The notes under the pieces were generated by a model. The model saw only the letters and a list, made by a program, of their open reading frames with translations, was not told the origin of the DNA and made no database searches. The position numbers and the translations under genes are program-made. A stretch of DNA of 64,000 nucleotides. Origin: JACVRW01 sp963825345 (lineage in GTDB: Bacteria; Actinomycetota; Thermoleophilia; Solirubrobacterales; Thermoleophilaceae). Positions within the stretch are counted from its first letter, which is position 1. Each line of letters begins with the position of its first letter. Positions 7,309-15,446 of this stretch are shown here, one piece after another. The stretch covers positions 248,001 through 312,000 of the forward strand of contig CAWGSQ010000005.1 in the NCBI GenBank assembly GCA_963825345.1, in the 5' to 3' direction.

Positions 7309-9359
7309 CCGGCGCTGGTCGTGGTGGTTCGGTTCTTGCCGGCGCGCTTCGCGTCGTAGAGCGCTGCATCGGCGTTTCGCACGAGACCGTCGCGATCGAG
7401 CGCCAGGTCGGGCCAGGACGCCAGACCCACGCTCACGCGCAACGGGACGCTGAACTTGATCCGCTCCACTCCGGCGCGCAGCCGCTCTGCGATCGGCAGC
7501 GCATCCGCCGCAGCCACTCCGTGAATCAGGACCGCGAACTCCTCCCCACCGACGCGGAAGACGGTGTCGCCGTCGCGAAGCGCGCGTTTCAACTCGGCCG
7601 CAACCAGCCGGAGCGCTTCGTCTCCAACCGGGTGGCCGTGGGCGTCGTTGATCGCCTTGAAGTCGTCGATGTCCACCATCGCCAGGGTGACCGGTGGATG
7701 GTCCTTGCCGGACGCCACCGAGCCCTCGAGGGCCTCGTGGAAGGCCCGATGACCCAGCAGGCCGGTCAGGCCGTCGTGGAGTGCCCGGTGCGCCCACGTC
7801 TCGAGCAGGCGGGCGCTCTCGAGCGCCGTGCCGGCGTGCGCGACCACGCCGCTCAGCAGCTCGCGGAGCTCGGGGCTCTCGGCGAGGCGCCCGCGCCCGC
7901 TGGTGGTCACGACGATCAGGATGCCGTGAAACGTGCCGCGCACCGAGATCGGGACGGCCACCACCTCGCGGCTGCCGAGGGTCTCCATCATCGAGCGCAC
8001 GAACGGGTCCGCGGTCTCCAGGTTGGTGAAGCGCGGCTCGGCGGCGCTCTCGTCCGGGTCGGGGCGCCTCAGGAGCGGCGAATCCGTGGGACGGATCTCG
8101 AGCGACAGCAGGAGCGGGTCATCGGACCGCGCCCCGGTTGCAGCGCGGCAGCTCAGGCGCTCATCCTCCTCGTCCCAGAGGTACACGACCACGCGATCGC
8201 AATCGACCATCGCCGGGATTGCCTCCGAGAGCCTCTGCGCCACCTCGTCGCGGGTCGTGGCCGACGTGAATGCCTGGGAGAGCTCGAGCAGCGCGCGCGA
8301 CTGCTCGTGCTGGCGGCGTGCCTCGTCGAACGCCATCGCCGAGTCGAGCACCGCCGCGGCATAGCGGGCGTAGACGTCGAACAGCTCGCGCTCGCTCGGG
8401 AAGAAGCCGCCGGCGGGCGACGCGGCCATGATGCGCCCATAGCTGCGCTGGTTCGAGGCCACCTCGGCGATCAGGCGCGAGTCCCCTTCCTCCGAGCCGG
8501 TCCCGTCAAGCAGTTCCTGAGCGACCCGTTCGGCATCCGCCTCGGCGAGTCCGCTCGAGTGCACGTGAAGGGTCTCGCGCATGCGTACGGCGAGCAGGTA
8601 GGTGGGAGCGCGCACGGCGCTCGCCGCACGTTCCGTGATCCGTACCAGCGCGCTGTTCACATCGTCGAGCGTGATCAGGTCGGTGGCCGTGGCGTACACG
8701 CTCTCGAGGCGGTCGCGCGTGGCCTCGAGCTGGGCCTCGAGTGCCGTGATCAGAGCCTGCGGCTCCGCCGCGGCCGTGCTGGCGGCGTCCGCGTCCCAGC
8801 TGACCGTGTAGAGGCAGGCCTCGTCGCCTCGCGCCGCGCAGGTGGACTCCTCGACGGTCGCCGCCGGAAGGCCGAACAGCATCGGCGGTTGAGAGAGCAT
8901 CCCGCGGGTGTAGTCGCAGAGCTGGGGATGCCGGGCGATGCCGAGCCGGTTGCGCGCCGTGATCACGGCCCGTCCCGGCGCCACCTCCACCGGAGTCATG
9001 TCGGTGACGGTGCTGAACTTCGTGGCCGTTAGTGCGATCTGCTCGTAGATCCGCTCGGGCGAGCCGAGCGAGCGCAGCAGCGTCGCGACGGCGGTACCGG
9101 CGTGCTGGCGGACGGCGTCCTGGCCGACGCGCCAGCCGATCCGCTCGTCGTCCGTGACCTCGACGGCGGCCTCGAACAGCGATACGGCGTCGGTGTAAGG
9201 AATCCAGTTGTCGACCTGCTCGAGATGATCGGAGCTGTGGCTCACGCCGGAGCGTCGAAGCGTCTCGGTCACACCCGCCTGGCCAAGGGTCGAGCGCACC
9301 CGCTTGAGAAGCGTGCTCGTGAGCGTGCAGGCGACGCTTGCGTCGCTGTTTTCCCCCAT
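7305..9359 (-). CDS. V4R-like / GAF / GGDEF diguanylate cyclase
   Basis: A 684-residue soluble protein expected to make cyclic di-GMP. The N-terminal ~190 residues end in CAARGDEACLYTVSW (Cys174 and Cys182), the hallmark of V4R/HNOB-like ligand-binding domains. A coiled linker follows, then a GAF-like region (about 350-500), then a GGDEF domain with DGLTGLLGHRAFHE and the active-site GGEEF at 604-608. An RxxD motif (RDGD) lies exactly five residues before GGEEF, so the inhibitory I-site is kept. No membrane segments or EAL domain are present. It is encoded among menaquinone genes, convergent with menC. The ligand of the sensor domain is unknown. Confidence 0.9.
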   Translation of the reverse strand: MGENSDASVACTLTSTLLKRVRSTLGQAGVTETLRRSGVSHSSDHLEQVDNWIPYTDAVSLFEAAVEVTDDERIGWRVGQDAVRQHAGTAVATLLRSLGSPERIYEQIALTATKFSTVTDMTPVEVAPGRAVITARNRLGIARHPQLCDYTRGMLSQPPMLFGLPAATVEESTCAARGDEACLYTVSWDADAASTAAAEPQALITALEAQLEATRDRLESVYATATDLITLDDVNSALVRITERAASAVRAPTYLLAVRMRETLHVHSSGLAEADAERVAQELLDGTGSEEGDSRLIAEVASNQRSYGRIMAASPAGGFFPSERELFDVYARYAAAVLDSAMAFDEARRQHEQSRALLELSQAFTSATTRDEVAQRLSEAIPAMVDCDRVVVYLWDEEDERLSCRAATGARSDDPLLLSLEIRPTDSPLLRRPDPDESAAEPRFTNLETADPFVRSMMETLGSREVVAVPISVRGTFHGILIVVTTSGRGRLAESPELRELLSGVVAHAGTALESARLLETWAHRALHDGLTGLLGHRAFHEALEGSVASGKDHPPVTLAMVDIDDFKAINDAHGHPVGDEALRLVAAELKRALRDGDTVFRVGGEEFAVLIHGVAAADALPIAERLRAGVERIKFSVPLRVSVGLASWPDLALDRDGLVRNADAALYDAKRAGKNRTTTTSAG

Positions 9360-9407
9360 CTATAGGCCCATCGACCGATGCGGCCTTCGGCTGTACCCGA
9401 ATCGCCG

Positions 9408-10112
9408 CTATCGCGCTGGAAGCGCCTCGTCGAGGAAGCCCGCTATCAGAGCGGCCACCGGCTCCGGCCGCTGCAGGTGTGGCGCGTGGCCGGCCTCCTC
9501 CACGATCGCAGCCCTGCCGTTCGGTGCGGTCGAGGCGATGCGCTTCGCGGCGCGGACGTAGCCGTCGTCGCGTGCGCCGGCTATGGCCAGCACGGGCAGG
9601 TCGAGCTGCGAAAGCTCGTGCCAGACCGGCTCGAGAGCGCCCTGGCCCGCGGTCCTCAAGAGCAGAGCCAGCGAGCGCTGCTCATGGGAGAGCCGCCCGG
9701 GACGTTGGGCCTCGACGAGTGCGTCGGACTGATCCGCGAACAGCGGCTGGCGCTCCCAGAGCGACACCACGTCCTCCATCGAGGCCGCCTCGATCCACGA
9801 GGCGAGCTTCTCGTCCGCCTCGGCCCGGGCCACGCGCAGCGGAGCCTCTTCGATGCCCGCCGTCGCGCCCACGGTTACGACCCCCGCGAAGGACGCCGGC
9901 GAGCGCAGGGCCGCACGCAGCGCGAGGCGGCCGCCGAGCGAATATCCCACCAGCACGCCCCCGGCACCGGCCTCCGCGATCTCGCCAAGTCGGCTCTCGA
10001 AGCTGTGCTCGCTGTGGTCGAGCATCGTGCTGGGATAGCGTTCAGGCAGGAGCTCCGCGACCGGCCGCCAGGCGTCGCCACGCTGCATGAAGCCCGGGAT
10101 GAAGAGCACCAT
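9408..10112 (-). CDS. menH: SHCHC synthase (alpha/beta hydrolase)
   Basis: Alpha/beta hydrolase that eliminates pyruvate from SEPHCHC to give SHCHC in menaquinone synthesis. 234 residues. The oxyanion-hole start FIPGFMQRGDAW, the nucleophile elbow VGYSLGGRLAL, the Asp region GARDDGYV and the catalytic His in EEAGHAPHLQRPE are visible. The ATG at 10112 is chosen because the conserved N-terminus begins here; the longer reading frame runs antisense through menD. Its start is only 9 bp from the divergent menD start, so any promoter must lie inside menD. A generic esterase is possible, but the placement beside menD makes MenH likely. Confidence 0.88.
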   Translation of the reverse strand: MVLFIPGFMQRGDAWRPVAELLPERYPSTMLDHSEHSFESRLGEIAEAGAGGVLVGYSLGGRLALRAALRSPASFAGVVTVGATAGIEEAPLRVARAEADEKLASWIEAASMEDVVSLWERQPLFADQSDALVEAQRPGRLSHEQRSLALLLRTAGQGALEPVWHELSQLDLPVLAIAGARDDGYVRAAKRIASTAPNGRAAIVEEAGHAPHLQRPEPVAALIAGFLDEALPAR

Positions 10113-10121
10113 CGCTCCAAC

Positions 10122-11771
10122 ATGATCCCGATCAACCGCACCTACGCGCCGCTCCAGGCCTTCGTCGAAGAGCTGTACCGCTGCGGAATGCGGCACGCGG
10201 TGACCTCTCCGGGGTCGCGCAATGCCCCGCTCGCGCTGACGCTGGCCGCGCAGGAGGGCGTGGAGGCGGTGTCGGTGCTCGACGAGCGCTCGGCCGGTTT
10301 CGTGGCCCTCGGCATGGCGAAGGCGAGCGGGCGGCCGGTGGCCGTGACCTGCACCTCCGGCACCGCCGCGGCCAACCTCCACCCCGCCGTGGTGGAGGCC
10401 TGGGAGGCGCGCGTGCCGCTGATCGTGCTCACCGCCGACCGCCCGCCGGAGCTGCGCGAGGTGGGCGCCGGGCAGGCCATCGACCAGATCAAGCTCTACG
10501 GCAGCGCCGCGAAGTGGTTCGTGGAGGTGGGCACCCACGATCCGGGGCGCGAGACCGCCATCCACCATCGCGCCCTCGCGTGCCGCGCGTACTCCACGGC
10601 GGGCGGCGGGCGGCCCGGACCGGTGCACCTCAACTTTCCACTGCGCGAGCCGCTCGCGCCCGCCCCCGACGAGCTTGATCCAGCCGATTGGGAGGGCCGT
10701 GCGGACGGGCGCCCCTGGACCGAGCTGCGCGAACACGCCAGCGCGCCCCACTCGGATGACGTGCATGACGTGGCGTCGCGCCTCGCCGCCGAGCCGCGTG
10801 GGGTGATCGTGTGCGGCGCCTGTCACGAGGACGTCGCGGACGCGGCCTCGCGGCTGGCTGCCGAGACCGGCTGGCCGCTGCTGTCCGAGCCCACCTCGGG
10901 CACGAGATGCGGTGACCACGATCGCTCGCACGTGATCGCCCACTACGACGTGCTGCTGCGCGTGGAGCGATTCGCGCGCGAGCACGCGCCGGGGTTGGTG
11001 CTGCGCGTCGGGGACATGCCGACGTCAAAACCGCTTCGCGCCCTTGCCGCAGCTTCGTCACAGATCGTGGTTGACCCGCATGGCGCGTGGCACGAACCCA
11101 CGAGGACCGCCGAGCTCGTGCTGCAGGCGGCGGCCGCGCCGACCCTTGAGGCCCTCGCGTCCGCGGTCGAGATGCGCACCGCAGCGCACGACGAGGGCTG
11201 GCTGCGCGGCTGGAGGGAGGCGGACGCCAAGGTCTGGGCGGCCGTCGAGGCCGCTCCCGAGGGCTTCGAGGGGAGGCTGCTCGCGGGTGTGGAGCCGGAA
11301 CTGCCGGACGATGCGCTCGTGTGGGTCAGCTCCTCGATGCCGATCCGCGACGTGGAGGCCTACTTCCCCCAGTCGGCGAAGCGGCTGCGGTTCCTCGCAA
11401 ACCGCGGCGCGAACGGGATCGACGGCGTCGTCTCGTCAGCGATGGGCGCGGCGATCGCTAGCGGCCTCCCCACGTGGGTCCTGATCGGCGAGCTGGCGCT
11501 CCAGCACGACGCGGGCGGGCTGCTGGCGGCCCGCCGCGCCGGCATCCAGCTCGAGATCGTGTGCGTCAACAACGGCGGCGGCGGGATCTTCGACTTCCTG
11601 CCCGTGGCCGAGCACGCCGATCCCGCCGCGTATGAGGCTCACATCGCAACCCCGTCAGAGGGGGTCGAGCTGGCGGCGCTCTGGCCCGGGATCAGAGAGA
11701 TCCGGACAGACCGCCGCCAGAACGTCGCGCTCCACCGTGAACTTGTGGAGCGGGTCGCTCAGTCCCTGTAG
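10122..11771 (+). CDS. menD: 2-succinyl-5-enolpyruvyl-6-hydroxy-3-cyclohexene-1-carboxylate synthase
   Basis: Thiamine-diphosphate enzyme that condenses isochorismate with the 2-oxoglutarate-derived succinyl carbanion, the first committed step to menaquinone. 549 residues. SPGSRNAPLALT at about 29-40 is the MenD signature, followed by TSGTAAANLHPAVVEA, LTADRPPELREVGAGQ and, in the ThDP domain, VNNGGGGIFDFLP. Head-to-head with menH: the two ATG codons are separated by 9 bp, leaving no room for a normal promoter or Shine-Dalgarno site. Its 3' end overlaps the next, convergent gene by 13 nt. Confidence 0.97.
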   Translation: MIPINRTYAPLQAFVEELYRCGMRHAVTSPGSRNAPLALTLAAQEGVEAVSVLDERSAGFVALGMAKASGRPVAVTCTSGTAAANLHPAVVEAWEARVPLIVLTADRPPELREVGAGQAIDQIKLYGSAAKWFVEVGTHDPGRETAIHHRALACRAYSTAGGGRPGPVHLNFPLREPLAPAPDELDPADWEGRADGRPWTELREHASAPHSDDVHDVASRLAAEPRGVIVCGACHEDVADAASRLAAETGWPLLSEPTSGTRCGDHDRSHVIAHYDVLLRVERFAREHAPGLVLRVGDMPTSKPLRALAAASSQIVVDPHGAWHEPTRTAELVLQAAAAPTLEALASAVEMRTAAHDEGWLRGWREADAKVWAAVEAAPEGFEGRLLAGVEPELPDDALVWVSSSMPIRDVEAYFPQSAKRLRFLANRGANGIDGVVSSAMGAAIASGLPTWVLIGELALQHDAGGLLAARRAGIQLEIVCVNNGGGGIFDFLPVAEHADPAAYEAHIATPSEGVELAALWPGIREIRTDRRQNVALHRELVERVAQSL

Positions 11772-12451
11772 CCGAGCCTGTCGATCTTGCGGTGGAAGCG
11801 CTCGCCGGCCTTGCCGCCGCCCATCGCGGCGACCAGGGTCAGTATCACGACCGCGGCAAGCGCGATCGCGGCACCCGCGGTCAGCGTGCCCTCGTCGATC
11901 GGGATGCGCGGCAGGTCAAGGCGCTCGTAGATGTTGTACTCCTCGCCGAATACCGCACCGGCCACGGCCAGCACGATCGTCACGACGAGGCCGAGCGCCC
12001 AGGTGCCGAAGCCCTGGCGCGCGCCGTCGAAGCGCGACATGCGCCCGCTCACGTAGCCGCCGCAGTAGTAGGCGATCACGAGCGTGGCGACCAGCAGGAT
12101 TCCGCCGACGATCCCGATCGTGTCGGCGTTCGCGTTCGCCTCGGACTCGCTGACCTCGCTGAGACCGAAGGCCGCTCCGGCCGCGCTCAGCAACCCGATG
12201 AGGATCGCAGCCATGCCGACCGCGACAAGCCAACCGAAGAACGCCGCGCCCCAGTTGAGCCCGCCGTACTCGGCGCGCTGGCGCGCACGCATGTCGCGAA
12301 CGGTCTCGCGTGAAGCAGGTGCGGCCGCAACCGGGCGGTCGTCGACCACTCCGTTGCCGTCCGTGTCGCGACGTGTCGTGGTCGCGACGCCGCCGCTCTC
12401 GTCGACGCGGCTGTCGCGGCCGTCTGATCTGTTTCTGAAGCGCTCGAACAT
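11759..12451 (-). CDS. four-helix membrane protein of unknown function
   Basis: 230 residues. The first ~70 are charged and polar (rich in Arg and Asp, with a DTDGNGVVDD stretch) and likely cytoplasmic. Four hydrophobic segments follow, with sequences like GWLVAVGMAAILIGLLSAAG, GIVGGILLVATLVIAYYCGG, ALGLVVTIVLAVAGAVFG and AAIALAAVVILTLVAAMGG. The YYCGGYVSGRM motif between helices recalls small integral membrane proteins of the TIGR04086/YrzE type, but I cannot confirm this. It lies downstream of the mce operon behind a GC-rich hairpin and overlaps the end of menD antisense by 13 nt. No function is proposed. Confidence 0.85.
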   Translation of the reverse strand: MFERFRNRSDGRDSRVDESGGVATTTRRDTDGNGVVDDRPVAAAPASRETVRDMRARQRAEYGGLNWGAAFFGWLVAVGMAAILIGLLSAAGAAFGLSEVSESEANANADTIGIVGGILLVATLVIAYYCGGYVSGRMSRFDGARQGFGTWALGLVVTIVLAVAGAVFGEEYNIYERLDLPRIPIDEGTLTAGAAIALAAVVILTLVAAMGGGKAGERFHRKIDRLGYRD

Positions 12452-12463
12452 GGTGTCCGGCTA

Positions 12464-12479
12464 CCCCCGAAAGTGGGGG
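12464..12479 (-). terminator. GC hairpin after the mce operon
   Basis: CCCCC and GGGGG arms around a 6-nt GAAAGT loop lie in the 38-bp gap between the last mce gene and the next minus-strand gene. There is no U-tract, as is common for actinobacterial terminators. It could equally act as an mRNA-end stabiliser. Confidence 0.4.
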
Positions 12480-12489
12480 CGGAAACGCG

Positions 12490-13974
12490 TTATGGAGTAG
12501 CTGGGCGGGTGCCCTCACGGCCCTTCGGGGCCTCTACGAAGGGGGCCTTGCCGCGGCGCAGCCGCGGGAACTTCTCGTTCCCCCACAGGAGCGGCGGGGC
12601 CTCGAAGCAGGGTGGCTCGGCCTCCTCGCCGCTGCCCTCCGGGTTGCGCTGCTCGCCGCCGTTCGGCTTGCAGTCGAAGCTCTCGATCACGCCGAGCGGC
12701 GTGGCGCGGTCGTATGCGTTCGGTGCGATGTACGAGTTGGCGCGCTCCCAGTCGGGACGATCGGGACGGCGCTGGAGCGAGCGGCCATCGATCATCGCGA
12801 TCTGCGGGAGGTAGTGCTCGGCCCCGCCATTGCCCATATAGCCGCCCTCGCCATTGCCGGCCAGGGCCGCGCCGCCGACCGTGATGAACTGGGCGAGCTG
12901 TCCACGCGCGAAACTGAGGTAGGACAGGATCGGGTTCAGCTCCGGCATGAACACGTGCGTGGCCTCGAGCACGGGCTCGGCGCCCTTCAGGAAGCGCTCG
13001 GCGGCCGGGACGCCGGTCTCCGACGCGCGCACGAGCGGATCGATGTGGTTGAAGAGCGTCTCTAGGTCCGGCGATAGGTCGCCGAGGTCGCGCAGCGTCG
13101 GCGCGAGGTCGCGCGCCGGCTCGCGCAGGTCGCGCACCAGCGGATCGGTGTTGCGCGCGAAGGCCTCGAGGCGGCGCACCGTGCTGCGCGTCTCGCGCAG
13201 GAAGGTCGGGAAGACCGCGAACGTCTCGGCCAGCGCGTCGTCGCGAGAGGCCAGCGCGCCGAAGGTCGCATCGCCTCCGGTGATCAGCCCCCGGAGCTGG
13301 CCGTCCTCGCGCGAGACGGCGTTGAAGACACGGCCTGTGTCCCGGAAGACCTGGCGCAGCGCCACCTCCTGCTCCGCGAGCGGCTTCAGCAGGCTGGCGC
13401 CATCCGTGAAGAAGGGCGCCGCGTTACCGAGCGAGTCGTTGAAGTCGCGTGCGAAGCGTCCCGAGGTCACGATCCCCGCCTCGTGCAGCCACTGCTGGAA
13501 CGCGTCGCGCGTCTTCGGGTCGAACACGCGGAACACCTCGTCGAGCTCGACCGTGTCGTCCACGTTCGCCTGCGCCAGCGTGCCGCCGTCGTCGAGGCTC
13601 TTCCCGCCGGGGCTGCCGGGCGTAATCTCCACGTAGGTCTCGCCGAGCAGCGACTTCTGCCGCAGGATCGCCCGTGCGTTGCGGCCGATCGGCGCGAAGC
13701 GGTGGTCGATCTCCATCTCCACGAGCGTCGTGCGCCCGCCCTTGCCAAGCTCCTTGTTCTTCACCTTGCCGATGTTCACGCCCGCCATGCGGACGTCCGC
13801 CTCCTTCACGAGCAGGGACGCCTCGGGGAACGAAGCCTTGAAGCGATAGCCCTCGGGGCGCAGCGGGAAGGTTCCGCCGAAGGCGGTCCACAGGAACATC
13901 AGCAGGGCCGCCACGGACAGCGTGAACCCGACCATTGCGGCGATGCGTCCGAGGCTGGGTGGGTTCTTGTTCAT
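12490..13974 (-). CDS. MCE-family protein, sixth gene of the mce operon (MceF-like)
   Basis: 494 residues. One N-terminal transmembrane segment (about 13-30) is followed by an MCE/MlaD domain with LLVKEADVRMAGVNIGKV and the LLGETYVEITPG strand, and then a long helical region built of repeated short helices (residues ~130-340), as in needle-forming Mce proteins. The last ~100 residues are polar. In mycobacterial systems six such proteins form a hexameric tunnel for lipid uptake; that role is inferred here. The upstream gene overlaps its start by 4 nt. It is the final cistron before a hairpin. Confidence 0.9.
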   Translation of the reverse strand: MNKNPPSLGRIAAMVGFTLSVAALLMFLWTAFGGTFPLRPEGYRFKASFPEASLLVKEADVRMAGVNIGKVKNKELGKGGRTTLVEMEIDHRFAPIGRNARAILRQKSLLGETYVEITPGSPGGKSLDDGGTLAQANVDDTVELDEVFRVFDPKTRDAFQQWLHEAGIVTSGRFARDFNDSLGNAAPFFTDGASLLKPLAEQEVALRQVFRDTGRVFNAVSREDGQLRGLITGGDATFGALASRDDALAETFAVFPTFLRETRSTVRRLEAFARNTDPLVRDLREPARDLAPTLRDLGDLSPDLETLFNHIDPLVRASETGVPAAERFLKGAEPVLEATHVFMPELNPILSYLSFARGQLAQFITVGGAALAGNGEGGYMGNGGAEHYLPQIAMIDGRSLQRRPDRPDWERANSYIAPNAYDRATPLGVIESFDCKPNGGEQRNPEGSGEEAEPPCFEAPPLLWGNEKFPRLRRGKAPFVEAPKGREGTRPATP

Positions 13975-15446
13975 GGCAGGAGCGGCGGGACCGAGGGCAG
14001 CGGCAGGATCGGGTCACCGCCGCCGCTGCCCGGAGGCGGCGTCGACGGGAGTGCGTTGAAGTTGCAGGAGCCGAACTGGGTGGCGAGCAGCTGGTCGACG
14101 GCGCTGCTGCCGCCGGGGCCGGTGATGGCGTTGAGCTGATCGGCCAGCGCGGGGTCGCTCACGCCGACGTCCGCGAGCACACCCTCCAGGATCCCGGTCA
14201 CGGCCGACGCCGGGAGCCCGCAGATCGTGACGCGGCGCCACGGGCCCTGGCCGTCCGCGCTCGAGAACAGCGAGCTGCCGTTCTGCGAGACCCATGCGAG
14301 CCAGTAGAGGAAGCCCTCCTGGCGCTGGCGCTGCTGGGAGATCGACTTGCCGTCGAGCCCCTCGGCGCCGCCCGGGTTGTACGCGCCGATGTTGAAGAAG
14401 CGGTTCAGCTCGCCGAAGGAGCGGCGCAGGTCGGGCATCGCCTTCGCCGTGCCCTCCGCCGCGAGGCGCAGGTCGTCCGTCCACGGCCGCGCGGCGCGCA
14501 CGAACGGGCGGATCTGGGTGCGGATCACCGGCTCCGTCTGCTCGAGGAACGGGATCACGGCCTCGTTCGTCTCGGGCAGTTTGCGAATCGGCTTGCGCAG
14601 CGCCTCGAGCGACGAGCGCAGCACCGGCGCGAACTGCTGCACCTCGGTGAGCGCCTGCTCGGAGGCCCGCAGCGACGCCGGCAGCTGCGCCACCGACGCG
14701 GAGATCGCGTCGTCCTCGTTCGCGAGGGCGTCGAACACGCTGCGCGACGCGGTCACGAGCCGGCGCAGGTCCTGCGGGTGCTTGCCGAGCTCGGTCATCA
14801 GCAGGCCGTAGTCGTGGATCAGCTCCTTGAGTGCTCCCCTGCGCCTGGCGCTGGCCTTCGTGACGCGGGCGAGATCGCGGTGGATCGGCTCGAAACGGCG
14901 GAGTACCTCGCGGAGGTCGTCGCCACGGTTGTGCAGGCCCTTGCCGGCGCCGGCCACGAGCAGCTTCAGATACGGGCGCGTGTCGGCGTCGAGCGCGGCA
15001 TACACCTCGTCGGGGTCGATGTCCGGCAGCGAGTTCGCCACCTGGATGCGCCCGCCCTCGGGGACCGGCTTTCCGCTGCCCGGGCTCACCTCGAGGAACA
15101 TGTCCTTCAGCGCGGTCTTCGGCCGCAGCAGGGCGCTCGCGTCGTCCCTGATCAGGTTCTCGTACTCCTGCTCGATGTCGAGCGTGACCACCGCGATGCC
15201 GTCCTCGAGCTTCACGTCGGCGATCCGGCCGACCTCCACGCCGGCCACGCGCACCGTCTGGCCCTGGCCCGGCTGCACGGCCTGGGCGTTCGACAGCTCG
15301 ACCTCGATCTGCTTCGGCTTCGCCTGCACGAGCGGGAAGCGCAGGTCCTGCTGGTTCAGGATGTACACGCCGATGGCGAGGCCGAGAACGGCGATGCCGA
15401 AGATCGCGAGGAAGTCGCGCCAGTGCTTGCGGATGGCGAAGATCAC
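13971..15446 (-). CDS. MCE-family protein, fifth gene of the mce operon (MceE-like)
   Basis: 491 residues with a single N-terminal membrane anchor (about 12-30) and an MCE domain recognised by VQPGQGQTVRVAGVEVGRI and the LKDMFLEVSPGSGKPVPEGG strand pair. A helical barrel region with repeated Arg/Leu heptads follows, then a Pro/Gly-rich tail ending in PLPSVPPLLP. Mycobacterial MceE proteins are often lipoproteins; no lipobox is visible here, so this one is anchored by its helix. Coupled to both neighbours through 4-nt overlaps. Confidence 0.9.
   Translation of the reverse strand: MIFAIRKHWRDFLAIFGIAVLGLAIGVYILNQQDLRFPLVQAKPKQIEVELSNAQAVQPGQGQTVRVAGVEVGRIADVKLEDGIAVVTLDIEQEYENLIRDDASALLRPKTALKDMFLEVSPGSGKPVPEGGRIQVANSLPDIDPDEVYAALDADTRPYLKLLVAGAGKGLHNRGDDLREVLRRFEPIHRDLARVTKASARRRGALKELIHDYGLLMTELGKHPQDLRRLVTASRSVFDALANEDDAISASVAQLPASLRASEQALTEVQQFAPVLRSSLEALRKPIRKLPETNEAVIPFLEQTEPVIRTQIRPFVRAARPWTDDLRLAAEGTAKAMPDLRRSFGELNRFFNIGAYNPGGAEGLDGKSISQQRQRQEGFLYWLAWVSQNGSSLFSSADGQGPWRRVTICGLPASAVTGILEGVLADVGVSDPALADQLNAITGPGGSSAVDQLLATQFGSCNFNALPSTPPPGSGGGDPILPLPSVPPLLP

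Noticed and set aside
9356..9370. TATAG motif before the diguanylate cyclase ATG as a leaderless -10 box
   Set aside because: It abuts the ATG with no 6-9 nt spacing, and no later start suits the protein.
9408..10985. A long minus-strand frame suggesting that menH is 525 residues
   Set aside because: Everything upstream of ATG 10112 is antisense to menD, and the MenH fold begins at that ATG.
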